From Natronoglycomyces albus (lineage in GTDB: Bacteria > Actinomycetota > Actinomycetes > Mycobacteriales > Micromonosporaceae): a DNA stretch of 64,000 nucleotides. Positions 51,731 through 63,200 of the stretch are shown piece after piece (positions within the stretch are counted from its first letter, which is position 1; each line of letters opens with the position of its first letter). The notes beneath the pieces were generated by a model. The model made no database searches. It was not told the DNA's origin and saw nothing but the letters and a program-made list of their open reading frames with translations. Where the stretch lies: positions 2,108,001 through 2,172,000 of the forward strand of contig NZ_CP070496.1 in NCBI RefSeq assembly GCF_016925535.1, written 5' to 3'. Made by a program: the position numbers and the translations under genes.

Positions 51731-53386
51731 CTATGCACCCAATCCGGAGGAGGTGCCACGCCTCGCCGATTCGGTCACAGTCTCACCCACAGCCACTGTC
51801 GAGGCGCCCTCAAGGCTGTCACCTTCGGTCGCGGTCGCGCTCTCGGCAGCAACCTCCGCTGCGTCATCAGCACCGATCACCGGCACCGACCGCAATGCGA
51901 TCAATCCAAAGACAGCCAGGATGACCAGCGCAATCGCCCCACCGAGTGCACCGATGACGATTCCGGAGGTGAACGCCTCTTGTCCCTGGCTCAGCAGCGC
52001 CACCGCGACGTTCTCACTCAGGTGGGTAGCCGCCATGCTTGCCGCAGCCAAGTTGTCCAGCGCGGAAGACGGAACGTCACCTGGCAGATCGGCCGCACTC
52101 ATATCCCGCACATAGACGGCTGTCATCACACTTCCGAAGACCGCCACCCCGAGCGCGGCCCCCAATTCCCCGGCGGTCTCCGACAACGACGAGGCGGACC
52201 CAGCCTGATGTTTCGGAGCCGAGCTGACAACCAGATTGGTGCCCAAGACGATCATCGGCACCGTTCCCAAGAACACCAGAACTACACCGGTCATCAACAC
52301 GGCCATCCCGCCGTCGGCGGACAGCTGGGTGAGAATGGCCAATCCCAGTGCGGCGACCATGATGCCGGGACCGACCAACAACGCCGGGCGCACATAGCGG
52401 GCGGCAATCGGCACCAGGATCGAGGCGACAATATTGACCACGATCGGCAGCAATAGCCATAGGCCAGTCTCCAGGGCCGAATAGCCCTTCACGAGCTGCG
52501 CGAACTGAACGAAGGCCATGATGATGCCCGATACCAGGGTAAGTGTCAACATCATCAAAGCCAGAGTGGTGCCGAAGGCACGGTTGGCAAAAAGAGTCAA
52601 GTTCAGCAGTGGGTCGGCCAGCTGTCGCTGACGCTTCAGGAAAAAGTATCCGAACCCGGCTCCGATGACAGCCGCGATCAACACCGAGGGCTCCGGACCA
52701 TTCTTGGCGAATTCCTTCAGCGCGAAGATGATCGGCAGAATAGCCGCGAGCGACAGACCCACACTGATCAAGTCCAAGCTCCCAGCTTTCTCATCCTTGA
52801 ACTCCGGCAGCATGATGGGACCAAGAATCAGCAGCAGAGCCATAACGGGAACGCCCAAGAGGAAGACCGAGCCCCACCAGAAGTGCTCCAACATGACCCC
52901 GCCGACAATCGGCCCAATGGCAGTACCTCCAGTGAAGGCGATCATCCACACGGCTATGCCCAAGGAACGCTGCTTGGCGTCATGGAACATGTTCGAGATC
53001 AACGCCAGGGTCGAGGGCATCAGGGTGGCCCCGGCGATACCGAGCAGGGCACGGGTGACAATAAGCATCTCGGCCGACTGAGAATAGGCCGCCAAGATCG
53101 AGGCCAGACCAAAGGCTGCCGCCCCGATCAGGAGCAGTCTGCGACGGCCGATCCGGTCGCCTAGCGTCCCCATGGTGACCAGGAAGCCAGCGATCATAAA
53201 TCCATAAATGTCCAAGATCCACAGCAACTGGGTGGAACTGGCCGACAGGTCAGTGCTCAGCTGAGGGGCGGCCATGTGCAGCACGCTCAAATCCAAAGCC
53301 AGCAAAAGGGTCGGCAGTGTCAACACTGCCAAGCCCAGCCACTCCTTGGTCCCAGCTCGCGCTGGCACGGTGACGGAAGTTCGCAT
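51731..53386 (-). CDS. DHA2 family efflux MFS transporter (second copy)
   Basis: This is a 551-residue, 14-helix transporter clearly related to the pump at 47.7 kb (shared WLGLAVLTLP start, GTLGDRIGRRRLLLIGA, AGATLMPSTLALI, EHFWWGSVFLLGVP). A Ser/Glu/Ala-rich tail of about 45 residues follows the last helix. The ATG at 53386 has TTGGAG upstream and begins at the family N-terminus; longer starts add Arg-rich residues. It is divergent from a SARP-type regulator, its likely controller. Confidence 0.92.
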   Translation of the reverse strand: MRTSVTVPARAGTKEWLGLAVLTLPTLLLALDLSVLHMAAPQLSTDLSASSTQLLWILDIYGFMIAGFLVTMGTLGDRIGRRRLLLIGAAAFGLASILAAYSQSAEMLIVTRALLGIAGATLMPSTLALISNMFHDAKQRSLGIAVWMIAFTGGTAIGPIVGGVMLEHFWWGSVFLLGVPVMALLLILGPIMLPEFKDEKAGSLDLISVGLSLAAILPIIFALKEFAKNGPEPSVLIAAVIGAGFGYFFLKRQRQLADPLLNLTLFANRAFGTTLALMMLTLTLVSGIIMAFVQFAQLVKGYSALETGLWLLLPIVVNIVASILVPIAARYVRPALLVGPGIMVAALGLAILTQLSADGGMAVLMTGVVLVFLGTVPMIVLGTNLVVSSAPKHQAGSASSLSETAGELGAALGVAVFGSVMTAVYVRDMSAADLPGDVPSSALDNLAAASMAATHLSENVAVALLSQGQEAFTSGIVIGALGGAIALVILAVFGLIALRSVPVIGADDAAEVAAESATATEGDSLEGASTVAVGETVTESARRGTSSGLGA

Positions 53387-53659
53387 GAGTGTTCTCCAAG
53401 TTTGGTGGTGTCGGCCCCAGCGCCAGACCACGGCTATGGGGGACCGTCGGGCAGTTGTCGGCGATCTCCCATTGACTGTTTCAGCAGCATGGGCGGCTAT
53501 ACCGCCTTCGAACCGACGAAATGGTTCAGTAGGTTTCCCACTCGCCATCGCGAGCAATACCCATGATGCAATCTGTGACTGACGATCGCATTTCAGTTTT
53601 CTTACGGCCCGTCTTTCCAGCCCGGCAAAAATTCCCCCCAGGGCGGATAATGTTGAGCA

Positions 53660-55549
53660 ATGCAGTTTGGAGTACTCGGTCCCCTCCAGGTTTGGACCGA
53701 CGATGGATCACCCGTTGAAGTGCGAGAACGTAAAGTTCGGCTTCTCTTGGCCGCCTTGATTCTCGAACCCGGTCGAGTCGTGTCGGCTGATTGCCTCATC
53801 GACAGCCTGTGGGGAAGGCAACTTCCCGCCAAACCCACGGCCGCCCTCCAGACGAAGGTCTCCCAACTACGGCGTGACCTAGAGTCGGCCGAGGCCGGTG
53901 GGCGAAAGCTCGTGCGACACATTGCCGGTGGATACCAACTCGACGTCGACAAGAACGCTGTGGACGCGGGCCGATTCGCCGAACTGGTAAACCAATGCAA
54001 CAACTCCGACAATCCGCACTCAGTGGTCCAGGCAGCCGAACAGGCTCTCGCGCTGTGGCGCGGAGACGCGCTCGGTGAGCTGGCCTCAGAGCCATTCGCG
54101 CTCTCGGCGATTAATCGCTGGCAGGAGCTGAGGCTGATAGCGCAAGAACGTCGCCTCGCCGCCAAGGTCGAGCTGGGCGAACAAGCCGACGCGATCCCCG
54201 AAATTGCGGAACTGGTCGGGGATCATCCCCGCCGCGAGACATTGCGCGCGTTGCACATGGAAGCGTTGTATCTGGTGGGACGACACGAGGAGGCACTGGA
54301 GTCGTTTCACCAGCTACGCTCCCGGCTGGACGAGGATTCTGGGCTAAGGCCCGGGCCCCGACTGCGGTCGCTATATCTCGACATTCTGCGCCACGATTCG
54401 CGTCTATCGCACGAGGAATGCCACAGCGGGAACTTGCCAGCCGACCTCAACTGCATCATCGGACGAGAACGTGACGTAAAGGACATAACGTCTCTCCTTG
54501 AGCAGCACCGGCTGGTCAGCCTGGTGGGGCCCGGCGGGGTGGGAAAGACCCGGTTGGCGTTCCAGGTGGCCCGAGAGCACACCCGCGACCGCCAGCGCCC
54601 GGCCTGGCTCGTCGAGCTCGGAACCGTCCCCGGACAGCAGCGAGCCACATGTGAGTGGACGGTTGACGACATCGCCTATGCGATTATTCGCGCGCTGCCT
54701 GCCCAGTTCACCGGTCCCCCGCCGCCGTGCACCGACGATCAACCAATCACGCTGCGCGAATGCCTAGGTCATGTGTTGCGTGGGCAGGACTTCCTCCTCG
54801 TCTTGGATAACTACGAGCATGTTCGCCCGGCCGCGGCCCAGGTGGTCTCTGACTTGCTGCACGCGGTTCCAGGAGTGTCGGTTCTGGCCACTGGTCGCGC
54901 CCCTCTACATATCCCGGCCGAGCAACGATGGCCGGTGGCCCCGTTGGGGCTGCCCTCTCCTGACACCGCGACGGTATCGGGAGCCATGGAGTTGTTCCGG
55001 CAACGAGCCTCGGCCTCGGCGCCTGACTTCGCTCTGACCGAGGACAACATCGATCAAGTGGAGGCGATCTGTCGCCGTTTGGACGCTCTGCCACTGGCGT
55101 TGGAGTTGGCCGCGAGCCAGGTTGCGACTTTGGGCATCGCGGAGCTGGCGCGCCGTCTCAACGGAGGCGTCCCGCTGCCGCCGGTGCGGCGCTGGGGGGT
55201 CCCGGACCGACAGCGCACGATGAGCGACACTCTCGAATGGAGCTGGTCACTGCTCAATGAAGACCAACGAATGGTGGTGCGACGGCTGTCTGCGTTCCGT
55301 GGACCATTCACCCTCACGCAGGCAGTCGCCCTATGCGGAGACAGTGCGCTATCGCTGGTCCACATCGACGAGATCATTGCCGAGCTAGTCGACCAGTCAC
55401 TGTTGCAGCTCACCACCACCGATGCCGGTGTGCGCTATGCGATGTTGGAGACGACCGCAAACTTTGGCCGGTCCAAGCTGCGCCAATCGGGCGAATTCGA
55501 TGACATCATGCGTCGGGCGCAACGAGCGGCGCGACTAGCCAGGCGCTAG
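53660..55549 (+). CDS. AfsR/SARP family regulator with NB-ARC ATPase domain
   Basis: This is a 629-residue regulator. The N-terminal winged helix (about 1-95, FGVLGPLQVW ... QLRRDLE) and bacterial transcriptional activation domain (about 100-245) define it as SARP. The ATPase domain has Walker A LVGPGGVGKTRLAFQVA (about 290-305), FLLVLDNYEHV (Walker B) and a helical C-terminus. It lacks the long TPR part of full AfsR proteins and ends soon after the winged helix of the ATPase. It may control the divergent pump or a metabolite pathway. Confidence 0.9.
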   Translation: MQFGVLGPLQVWTDDGSPVEVRERKVRLLLAALILEPGRVVSADCLIDSLWGRQLPAKPTAALQTKVSQLRRDLESAEAGGRKLVRHIAGGYQLDVDKNAVDAGRFAELVNQCNNSDNPHSVVQAAEQALALWRGDALGELASEPFALSAINRWQELRLIAQERRLAAKVELGEQADAIPEIAELVGDHPRRETLRALHMEALYLVGRHEEALESFHQLRSRLDEDSGLRPGPRLRSLYLDILRHDSRLSHEECHSGNLPADLNCIIGRERDVKDITSLLEQHRLVSLVGPGGVGKTRLAFQVAREHTRDRQRPAWLVELGTVPGQQRATCEWTVDDIAYAIIRALPAQFTGPPPPCTDDQPITLRECLGHVLRGQDFLLVLDNYEHVRPAAAQVVSDLLHAVPGVSVLATGRAPLHIPAEQRWPVAPLGLPSPDTATVSGAMELFRQRASASAPDFALTEDNIDQVEAICRRLDALPLALELAASQVATLGIAELARRLNGGVPLPPVRRWGVPDRQRTMSDTLEWSWSLLNEDQRMVVRRLSAFRGPFTLTQAVALCGDSALSLVHIDEIIAELVDQSLLQLTTTDAGVRYAMLETTANFGRSKLRQSGEFDDIMRRAQRAARLARR

Positions 55550-55711
55550 CTGGACCAAGTGGCGGCCGAGTTCGCGATGCGGAAACCCTACGAGCGGTCG
55601 GTTCCTTATATCCCAGTGGGTTCGCCGTCTCGGTGCCAGCCATTCGCCCGGTGGCGAAGACTTAGCACTATTTTCAGGTAGCGCACGTGGAGAATCGGGC
55701 AATGAACACAG

Positions 55712-55752
55712 CTTGCCGGCGCTCGGCCAAGCTGTGGCCGAGCGCCGGCAAG
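55712..55752. terminator. Bidirectional terminator hairpin
   Basis: CTTGCCGGCGCTCGGCCA and TGGCCGAGCGCCGGCAAG form a perfect 18-bp stem with a 5-base loop between the convergent regulator and thioesterase genes. Confidence 0.8.
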
Positions 55753-55816
55753 CATAGAGCGATGTTGGCCCGCTGAGAGCGGGAACGCACTCGATATGGC
55801 CGCTGGGCGAGTCTGC

Positions 55817-56713
55817 CTACGGCACTCCGGCTGGGACCGAAGGCATTTCGCGCAACAGTCCCTCTTGTACCGCCGAGGCCACGTGGCGGCCATCGCTGGT
55901 GTAGAACTCTCCCCGGGCCAATCCACGTCCCAGGGAAGCGGTTGGGCTCGAAGAATCGAAAAGGAACCACTCGTCGGCGCGGAACGGCCGATGGAACCAC
56001 ATCGCGTGGTCCAAGCTGGTGCCCAAGTATCCACCTGGTCCCCATACTTGGCCGTGTTGATTCAACACCGTGTCCAACAACGTCAGATCCGAGGCGTAGG
56101 CAAGCATGCACGAATGCACCAGCTGGTCGTCGGGCAGTTTCCCGTCGACCTTCATCCATACCCGCTGTTCGGCCGCGGCCGGACGTTGCCCCACAGCGGC
56201 ATAGCCCGACTGGCCCACATAGCGCACGTCGATCGGGCGAGGCGTTCGCGCCCAAATTCCTAGTCGATCGGGATGCGCTTTCAACACCTCATGCAACGAG
56301 GGGGTGTCTTCGGGCTGCGGCACATCGGGCGGTATCGGGTCGCCGTGTTCGAGCCCCACCTCTCCGATGTGAAAGGAAGCCGACATAAAGAAGATCGGCT
56401 TTCCGCCCTGCAAAGCGGTCGCGCGGCGCACCGAGAACGACCGGCCGTCACGAATGACATCGACCGAGTAGATGATGGGGCGTTTCGGGTCACCCGGCCG
56501 CACGAAGTAACCGTGCAGCGAATGCACATTGCGGTCGGCAGCGACCGTGCGGCCTGCGGCGACGAGAGCCTGTGCGGCTACTTGTCCACCAAAGACTCGC
56601 TGCAACTCGGTAGTCGCACGCCTGCCACGAAACAAGTTCGCATCGATCTTCTCGAGGTCGAGGACATGCAGCAGCTCATCCACCGCGTCCTGTCCTACCA
56701 GTACTTCCACCAC
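55817..56713 (-). CDS. tesB: Acyl-CoA thioesterase II
   Basis: This is a 298-residue double hot-dog thioesterase of the TesB family. It shows FRGRRATTELQRVFGGQVAAQ near the N-terminus in two parts, LHGYFVRPGDPKRPIIY, a central ASDLTLLDTVL with catalytic Asp, and the late SLDHAMWFHRPFRADEW. It hydrolyses medium and long acyl-CoAs. It lies 2 bases after the pyruvate kinase stop, so it is probably co-transcribed. Confidence 0.93.
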   Translation of the reverse strand: MVEVLVGQDAVDELLHVLDLEKIDANLFRGRRATTELQRVFGGQVAAQALVAAGRTVAADRNVHSLHGYFVRPGDPKRPIIYSVDVIRDGRSFSVRRATALQGGKPIFFMSASFHIGEVGLEHGDPIPPDVPQPEDTPSLHEVLKAHPDRLGIWARTPRPIDVRYVGQSGYAAVGQRPAAAEQRVWMKVDGKLPDDQLVHSCMLAYASDLTLLDTVLNQHGQVWGPGGYLGTSLDHAMWFHRPFRADEWFLFDSSSPTASLGRGLARGEFYTSDGRHVASAVQEGLLREMPSVPAGVP

Positions 56714-56715
56714 TG

Positions 56716-58131
56716 TTATTCGTCTCCACCTATCCGGTGCACGCGAATTGTGTTGGTCGACCCCGGAGTTCCCGGAGGCGACCCTGCCACGATGATAACG
56801 GTGTCCCCCGTCTCGGCGAGCGAATTGTCTCGCATCGCCGCATCTACCTGTTCGAACATCGCGTCGGTGTGGTCGACGTATTCGACCAGATAGGCCGAGG
56901 TACCCCAGGACAGTGATAGCTGATTGCGCACCGACTCAATCGGAGTGAACCCATAGAGCGGCATGTCGGGCTTCAACCGCGACATGCGCCGCAACGTGTC
57001 GCCGGTCTGAGTGAAGGCGACCAATGCCTTAGCACCCAGGGCTTCGGCAAGAGAGGCTGCCGCCGCCGTGACCGCGCCGGGCTTGGTGCGGGGGGCGTGC
57101 TCCAACGAAGGCGGAGTGAAGGGTCCTTCCTCGGTTCTGGTGACGATCTGCGCCATCGTGCGCACGGTCGCGATCGGGTAACGGCCCACTGAGGTCTCAC
57201 CTGAGAGCATGACCGCATCCGCGCCGTCGAGCACAGCGTTAGCCACGTCGGAGGTTTCAGCGCGGGTCGGTCGCGCGTTCTCAATCATCGAATCCAGCAT
57301 CTGGGTCGCCACGATGACGGGCTTGGCGTTCTCGCGCGAGAGCTGAATTGCGGCCTTTTGCACCATCGGCACCTCTTCGAGCGGCATCTCCACTCCCAGG
57401 TCACCACGAGCCACCATAATGCCGTCGAAGGCCAGCACAATTTCTCGCAGGCGCTGCACGGCTTCGGGCTTCTCAATCTTGGCGATGATCGGACGACGCA
57501 CGCCGACCTCGTCCATGATCTTGTGCCCGAAGCGGACGTCCTCGGGGGACCGCACAAAGGACATCGCTATCAGGTCGACCCCAAGGTCAAGGGCGAACTT
57601 TAGGTCGGCGATGTCCTTTTCGGAGAGCGCGGGAACACTAATGGCCACATTGGGCAACGATAGGCCTTTATTGTCAGAGACCGGGCCGCCTTCCACCACG
57701 AGACATTCAATGTCCTCGCCCTCGACGCCGAGCACTTCCAGCGCCAACTTGCCATCGTCAACCAGCAGTCTGTCGCCCTTGCGGGTCTCGGAAGGCAGCT
57801 TCTTATACGTGGTGGAGACACGCTCGGCGGTACCTTCGATGTCTTCGGAGGTAATGAAGACCCGGTCACCGGCATTCCACTCGACTTTGCTCTCGGCGAA
57901 CCGACCCAGGCGGATCTTCGGTCCCTGCAAGTCGGCGAGAATGGCGACCGGTTTTCCAGCTTCGTCAGCCGCCTGTCGCACCATGCGATATACCGACTCA
58001 TGGTCTGCTTGCGTGCCATGGGAAAAATTCATTCGGGCGACATTCATGCCAGCGTCTATCAACGCTGACATACGTTCGGGCGTAGCCGTCGCCGGACCAA
58101 TCGTGCATACAATCTTAGCTCTACGAGTCAC
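56716..58131 (-). CDS. pyk: Pyruvate kinase
   Basis: This is a 471-residue complete pyruvate kinase. It shows KIVCTIGPAT at the N-terminus, MNVARMNFSHG, LADLQGPKIRLG, the active-site IIAKIEKPEAV with catalytic Lys, MVARGDLGVEMP and the C-terminal domain ending in HTDAMF and VIIVAGSPPGTPG. It converts phosphoenolpyruvate and ADP to pyruvate and ATP. Core gene with codon use typical of the genome; start fixed by the family N-terminus. Confidence 0.97.
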   Translation of the reverse strand: MTRRAKIVCTIGPATATPERMSALIDAGMNVARMNFSHGTQADHESVYRMVRQAADEAGKPVAILADLQGPKIRLGRFAESKVEWNAGDRVFITSEDIEGTAERVSTTYKKLPSETRKGDRLLVDDGKLALEVLGVEGEDIECLVVEGGPVSDNKGLSLPNVAISVPALSEKDIADLKFALDLGVDLIAMSFVRSPEDVRFGHKIMDEVGVRRPIIAKIEKPEAVQRLREIVLAFDGIMVARGDLGVEMPLEEVPMVQKAAIQLSRENAKPVIVATQMLDSMIENARPTRAETSDVANAVLDGADAVMLSGETSVGRYPIATVRTMAQIVTRTEEGPFTPPSLEHAPRTKPGAVTAAAASLAEALGAKALVAFTQTGDTLRRMSRLKPDMPLYGFTPIESVRNQLSLSWGTSAYLVEYVDHTDAMFEQVDAAMRDNSLAETGDTVIIVAGSPPGTPGSTNTIRVHRIGGDE

Positions 58132-58314
58132 TCTGTGAGCTTAGTCGATTGACTTATCTCACTGCCACGCGATAGCGGAACAATATTCATATTGCTGGTG
58201 CCCGATTCCTCCACTGATCACAGAAAAGCCAGTTCAGGGCATCGAAGAATGGTTTCAGTCCCGATAAGGATCGTTACCGACAAAGATATGGCGCGTTATG
58301 CACAGTAGTTGTGA

Positions 58315-58656
58315 TCAATCCCGCCCCATAAACGCATCACGAATGAGCGCCTGCTGCCATTTCGCTCGCCGCAGACGCAATTCAGCGAAGTCGTCGACTT
58401 TGACGTCTTCCATGTATCGCCGATAGTCAGCGCGCAACTTCGCCGATCCATAGGCCATTCCTACCAAACCGACAACAAGCGCCGTAATCGCCAACGCCGA
58501 CGATGGCGCGTTGGCTGTCGCACACGACACGACGAGCAGCCCTAGGGCCGCGATCATTCCCGTGTAATAGATGCGGTAGCCCCAGATTGCCTTTCCGTAG
58601 CGCTCCGAGGCACGCACGGATTCCAAGCTGTGGCGGGGTCCGGTTTCTTCTGACAC
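58315..58656 (-). CDS. Small membrane protein of unknown function
   Basis: This is a 113-residue protein with two adjacent transmembrane helices (about residues 25-45 and 52-70), flanked by charged ends. The C-terminal half contains Arg/Lys-rich helices (LRADYRRYMEDV, LRLRRAKWQQALI). No family is recognised. It lies between the pyruvate kinase and glutamate synthase genes on the same strand. Confidence 0.65.
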   Translation of the reverse strand: MSEETGPRHSLESVRASERYGKAIWGYRIYYTGMIAALGLLVVSCATANAPSSALAITALVVGLVGMAYGSAKLRADYRRYMEDVKVDDFAELRLRRAKWQQALIRDAFMGRD

Positions 58657-58801
58657 CCCGTCAGCCTAGAGGCAAACGGTGTCTCAATTCAACCGCTATC
58701 GCCGATCCCGTTGCCACGCAATGCTTCTGCCAGAAGCGGCACAACGTGAACTCGAGATCGGCCCTGCCACTTCCGTCCCAGTGCGAGTGCTTGCGAGCCT
58801 C

Positions 58802-60262
58802 TCAGACCGTCAGCGGCTGCTGATGAGCGGTCACTGGAGCGGGAAGATTCCGGTTGCCACCCAGATAGGAGTCAATCGCGGAGGCAACGGCTCGCCCCTC
58901 GGCGATCGCCCAGACGATGAGCGAGGCACCCCGATGGGCGTCTCCGGCGACAAAGACTCCCTCAGCGGCTTGCCAATCGTCGTCACAGTCCAAGGCCCCC
59001 CAGCGGTTTCGTTCGATGCCAAACTGTCCGAGCAACGGCTGCTCCTCTGTGCCGCTAAAACCGATGGCCAACAGCACTAGGTCAGCCGGGACGACCTGCT
59101 CGGTCCCGGGCACCTGATTGATCTCGCGCTTCCCGTTTGACTTGTCTACAGTCACCTCGCTAATGCGCATGTGCGTCACCACCCCGTCCTCGCCGACAAA
59201 CTCGGCGGCGGCAGTGGCGAAGTTGCGTTCCCCGCCCTCCTCGTGGGCCGGGTAGTTACGCAACAGCATCGGCCACACCGGCCACGGGTCGCGTTGCGCA
59301 TCGCGCTCCTGCGGTGGTTGCGGATACAGGTCCAATTGACGTACCGACGCGGCACCCTGTCGATGGGCCACGCCCAAACAGTCAGCGGCCGTATCGCCAC
59401 CGCCAATGATCACCACGTGCTTGTCGCGCGCGTCAATCTTAGGTGCGTCTTGGACTCCATCGACCGTTTCATTAGCCGCCACCAGGTGCTCCATCGCCTG
59501 ATGGACACCGGCCAGTTCCCTCCCAGGCTGGTCGGTTTCCCGTCCTTCCAACGCACCGACGGTCAACAACACCGCGTCAAACTCTGCGCGCAGTTGCGCG
59601 GCGGAAATGTCGATTCCGACATTGACGTTGCAGCGAAATTCCACACCCTCGGCTTCCAACTGGCGCAACCGGGCGTCCAGCACGCCCTTGTCCAACTTGA
59701 AGTCCGGGATGCCATAACGCAGCAGCCCTCCCGGTTTGGCATCGCGTTCAAACACCGCAACCGTATGGCCGGCCCGAGCCAACTGCTGGGCCGCGGCCAG
59801 TCCAGCCGGACCAGAACCAACCACGGCCACACTCGTGCCCGTTGGTCCCGCCACCGGTTGCGGGGCAAAGCCCTTCTGGCCAGCGCGGTCGATGATCTCC
59901 ACTTCGACTTGTTTGATGGTTACGGCCTCATCGGCGATGCCGAGTACGCAGGCGGCCTCGCACGGTGCCGGGCACAGGCGCCCGGTGAACTCAGGGAAGT
60001 TGTTTGTCGCGTGAAGTTGAGCCAGCGCGGAGTCCCAACGGCCAGTGCGTGCCAGGTCGTTGAACTCGGGAATACGGTTGCCCAACGGGCAACCGTTGTG
60101 GCAAAAGGGAATCCCACAGTCCATACAGCGCGAGGTCTGGTTGGTGATGAGCTCATCGGAGGCTCCTTCATAGACTTCACGCCAGTCCATGATGCGAACT
60201 GGTACAGGTCGCCGTGGCGGCAATGCGCGTCCGTGCTGCATAAAACCTTTCGGATCAGGCAT
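58802..60262 (-). CDS. gltD: Glutamate synthase, small subunit
   Basis: This is a 486-residue NADPH-dependent GltD. The N-terminal iron-sulfur segment has [17 protein letters not shown] and [14 protein letters not shown]. An FAD-binding [20 protein letters not shown] and an NADPH-binding [15 protein letters not shown] follow. It passes electrons from NADPH to the large subunit for making glutamate from glutamine and 2-oxoglutarate. Its ATG lies inside the last bases of the large-subunit gene (8-base overlap), so the two are coupled. Confidence 0.96.
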   Translation of the reverse strand: MPDPKGFMQHGRALPPRRPVPVRIMDWREVYEGASDELITNQTSRCMDCGIPFCHNGCPLGNRIPEFNDLARTGRWDSALAQLHATNNFPEFTGRLCPAPCEAACVLGIADEAVTIKQVEVEIIDRAGQKGFAPQPVAGPTGTSVAVVGSGPAGLAAAQQLARAGHTVAVFERDAKPGGLLRYGIPDFKLDKGVLDARLRQLEAEGVEFRCNVNVGIDISAAQLRAEFDAVLLTVGALEGRETDQPGRELAGVHQAMEHLVAANETVDGVQDAPKIDARDKHVVIIGGGDTAADCLGVAHRQGAASVRQLDLYPQPPQERDAQRDPWPVWPMLLRNYPAHEEGGERNFATAAAEFVGEDGVVTHMRISEVTVDKSNGKREINQVPGTEQVVPADLVLLAIGFSGTEEQPLLGQFGIERNRWGALDCDDDWQAAEGVFVAGDAHRGASLIVWAIAEGRAVASAIDSYLGGNRNLPAPVTAHQQPLTV

Positions 60263-63200
60263 TCTGGTCCTCCTTGTCGGTTGCCGCTTGGCGGGCCAGC
60301 ACGTCCTTGTACTCAGTGGGGATGATCTTTGTGAACGCGGCGACTGAATTGGGCCAGTCGGCTAGGAGACGGTTGGCCACCGGAGAAGCGGTCATCTGCG
60401 CATGGCGTGACAGCAACCGGTTGAGGGTGTGCTGGTCGTCCTCGTCCAGGTCCTCAATCTCAACCAAGGCCGGGTTGAGATTGGCCTCATCGAGCCGCCA
60501 TATGTAGGCGACGCCGCCCGACATTCCAGCGGCGAAATTGCGGCCGGTGGGGCCAAGAATGGCCACAACTCCACCGGTCATGTACTCACAGCCGTGATCG
60601 CCGACTCCCTCGGCTACGGCCATGGCACCGGAGTTACGTACAGCGAAGCGTTCACCGACTTGTCCCCGGCAATACAGTTCCCCGGTGGTAGCGCCGTAGA
60701 GCAGCGTGTTACCGGCGATGATGTTGTCCTCGGCGGCAAATGACGCTTCAGGGGCCGGTCGCAACGAGATGATGCCACCTGAGAGTCCCTTACCCACGTA
60801 GTCGTTGGCGTCTCCGTGCAAACGGAACGTCACGCCCTTGGGCAGGAAGGCGCCGAATGACTGTCCGGCGGTGCCATTGAAAGTCAGGTCTATGGTGTTG
60901 TCAGGCATCCCGGCGCGGTGGCGTCGACTCAACTTGGCGCCCAGGTAGGTTCCCACCGAGCGATCGGTATTGCGAATGTCGAGAGTTGCGGTGAATGGTT
61001 CTCCACTCTCCACCGTGTCGGCGGCCATCTGGGCTAGGCGAACGCCCAGTGTGCCCTCCAATTCGTGGTCCTGCTTGCGGAAGCGACGGCGGGGTCCCTG
61101 CGGTGGGATGGCCAGAACTGCCGACAAGTCGAGCTTCGCCAGCTTCGACCCCGCGTCGGTCGGTGCGACCTGCTTGAGGCGTTCGACATGTCCCACGGCC
61201 TCCTCAAGGCTGCGAAAGCCTAGCTGGGCTAGGTATTCGCGCACTTCTTGGGCGATATAGCGAAAGAAGTTCTCGACAAACTCGGCCTTACCCGAGTAGC
61301 GGGAGCGCAGGTCCGGGTTTTGGGTGGCGACCCCGACCGGGCAGGTGTCGAGATGGCACACGCGCATCATGACGCAACCGGCAACGATAAGTGGGGCGGT
61401 GGCAAAGCCGTACTGTTCTGCTCCCAACAACGCGGCGATGACCACGTCACGGCCCGTTTTCATCGCTCCGTCAACTTGCACGGTGACTCGGTCGCGCAGG
61501 CCGTTGCGCACGAGGATCTGTTGCGCCTCTGCTAGCCCGATCTCCCAGGCGGTCCCGGCGTGCTTGGTCGAGTTGGCGGGCGCGGCGCCAGTGCCGCCGT
61601 CATTTCCCGATATGAGGATCGTGTCGGCCTTGGCCTTGGCGACGCCAGCGGCGACGGTACCGACGCCTACCTCGCTGACGAGCTTGACATGCACGTCGGC
61701 TTCACCGGCCCCGGCGTTCTTTAGGTCGTAAATGAGCTGTGCAAGGTCCTCGATCGAGTAAATGTCGTGGTGGGGCGGAGGGCTGATGAGGCCCACTCCA
61801 GGCGTGGCGTGGCGGGTCTTGGCAATCCATGGATAGACCTTGCCTCCTGGCAACTGCCCCCCTTCGCCGGGTTTGGCTCCTTGAGCCATCTTGATCTGGA
61901 TGGCATCGGCCGTGGCCAGATATTCGGACGTGACTCCGAAGCGGCCCGAGGCAACTTGCTTGACCGCCGAGCGTCGGCGCGGATCGTGCATCCGTTCGGA
62001 GTCTTCGCCGCCTTCACCGGAGTTGGACTGGCCTCCCAGCCGATTCATCGCGATGGCAAGGGTTTCGTGGGCCTCGGCCGACAGTGCCCCATAGGACATG
62101 GCTCCGGTGTGGAAGCGACGCACAATCTCCGAAACCGGTTCAACCTCCTCAAGGGGGATCGATTGCTTGGCGCCGGTGAACTCCAGCAGGCCCCGCAGGT
62201 GTCCGCCTTGGGCGGAAAGTTTGTCAACTTCGGAGGTGTACTGCTTGAATACCTCGTACTGGCCTGACTTGGTGGAATGTTGGAGCCGGAAGACAGTCTC
62301 GGGATTGAAAAGGTGGACCTCGCCTTCACGGCGCCACTGGTACTCCCCTCCCGGTTCCAAGGGCTCCTCGACGTCGACCGGTTGTTTCCAGGCTCGGTCG
62401 TGGCGGCGGGCCACATCAGCGGCGATGTCCTTCAGGGTCGCTCCCCCAATACGGGTGGGCGTACCGGTGAAGTGCCGGGCGACGAAGTTAGCGTCCAGCC
62501 CGTTGGCCTCAAACACTTGCGCGCCCGTGTAGGAGGCCACGGTTGAGATACCCATCTTGGACATAACCTTGAGGATGCCCGTACACAGCCCCTGGATGTA
62601 ATTTTCGATGGCTTGTTCGGCGGCGATGTCGAGGTGCCCGACCTCTACTCGCTCCTCGATGGACTCGAAGGCCAAGTAGGGGTTGATGGCAGCGGCACCG
62701 TAACCCAACAACAGGGCCGCGTGGTGGACACTTCGGCAGTCTCCGCTCTCGACGATGAGCGCCACTTGGGTGCGAGTCTGTTCGCGTACAAGGTGCTGGT
62801 GGACTGCGGCGGTCAACAGTAGGGATGGGATCGGAGCCAGGTCAGCCGTGGAATCCCGGTCGGAGAGGACGAACAGCCGCACTCCATCGTCAATGGCCTC
62901 CGAGATATGGCGGCAGATCTCCACGAGGCGGTTCTTGATGCCGTCGGCTCCGCGCTCCAGCTGATAGAGGCCCGATACCCGCACAGCTTTGAATCCGGGC
63001 ATGTCGCCGTCGGCGTTGATGTCGAGAATCTTGGCCAGTTCGTCATTGTCGATGACCGGACGAGTCAACTCCACCTGTCGGCACGAGGCCGCTGAGGCGT
63101 CCAGCAAGTTGTGCTCCGCCCCGATGGTGGTTCCCAACGAGGTCACCAGTTTTTCCCGAATCGCGTCCAAAGGTGGATTGGTAACCTGGGCGAATAGTTG

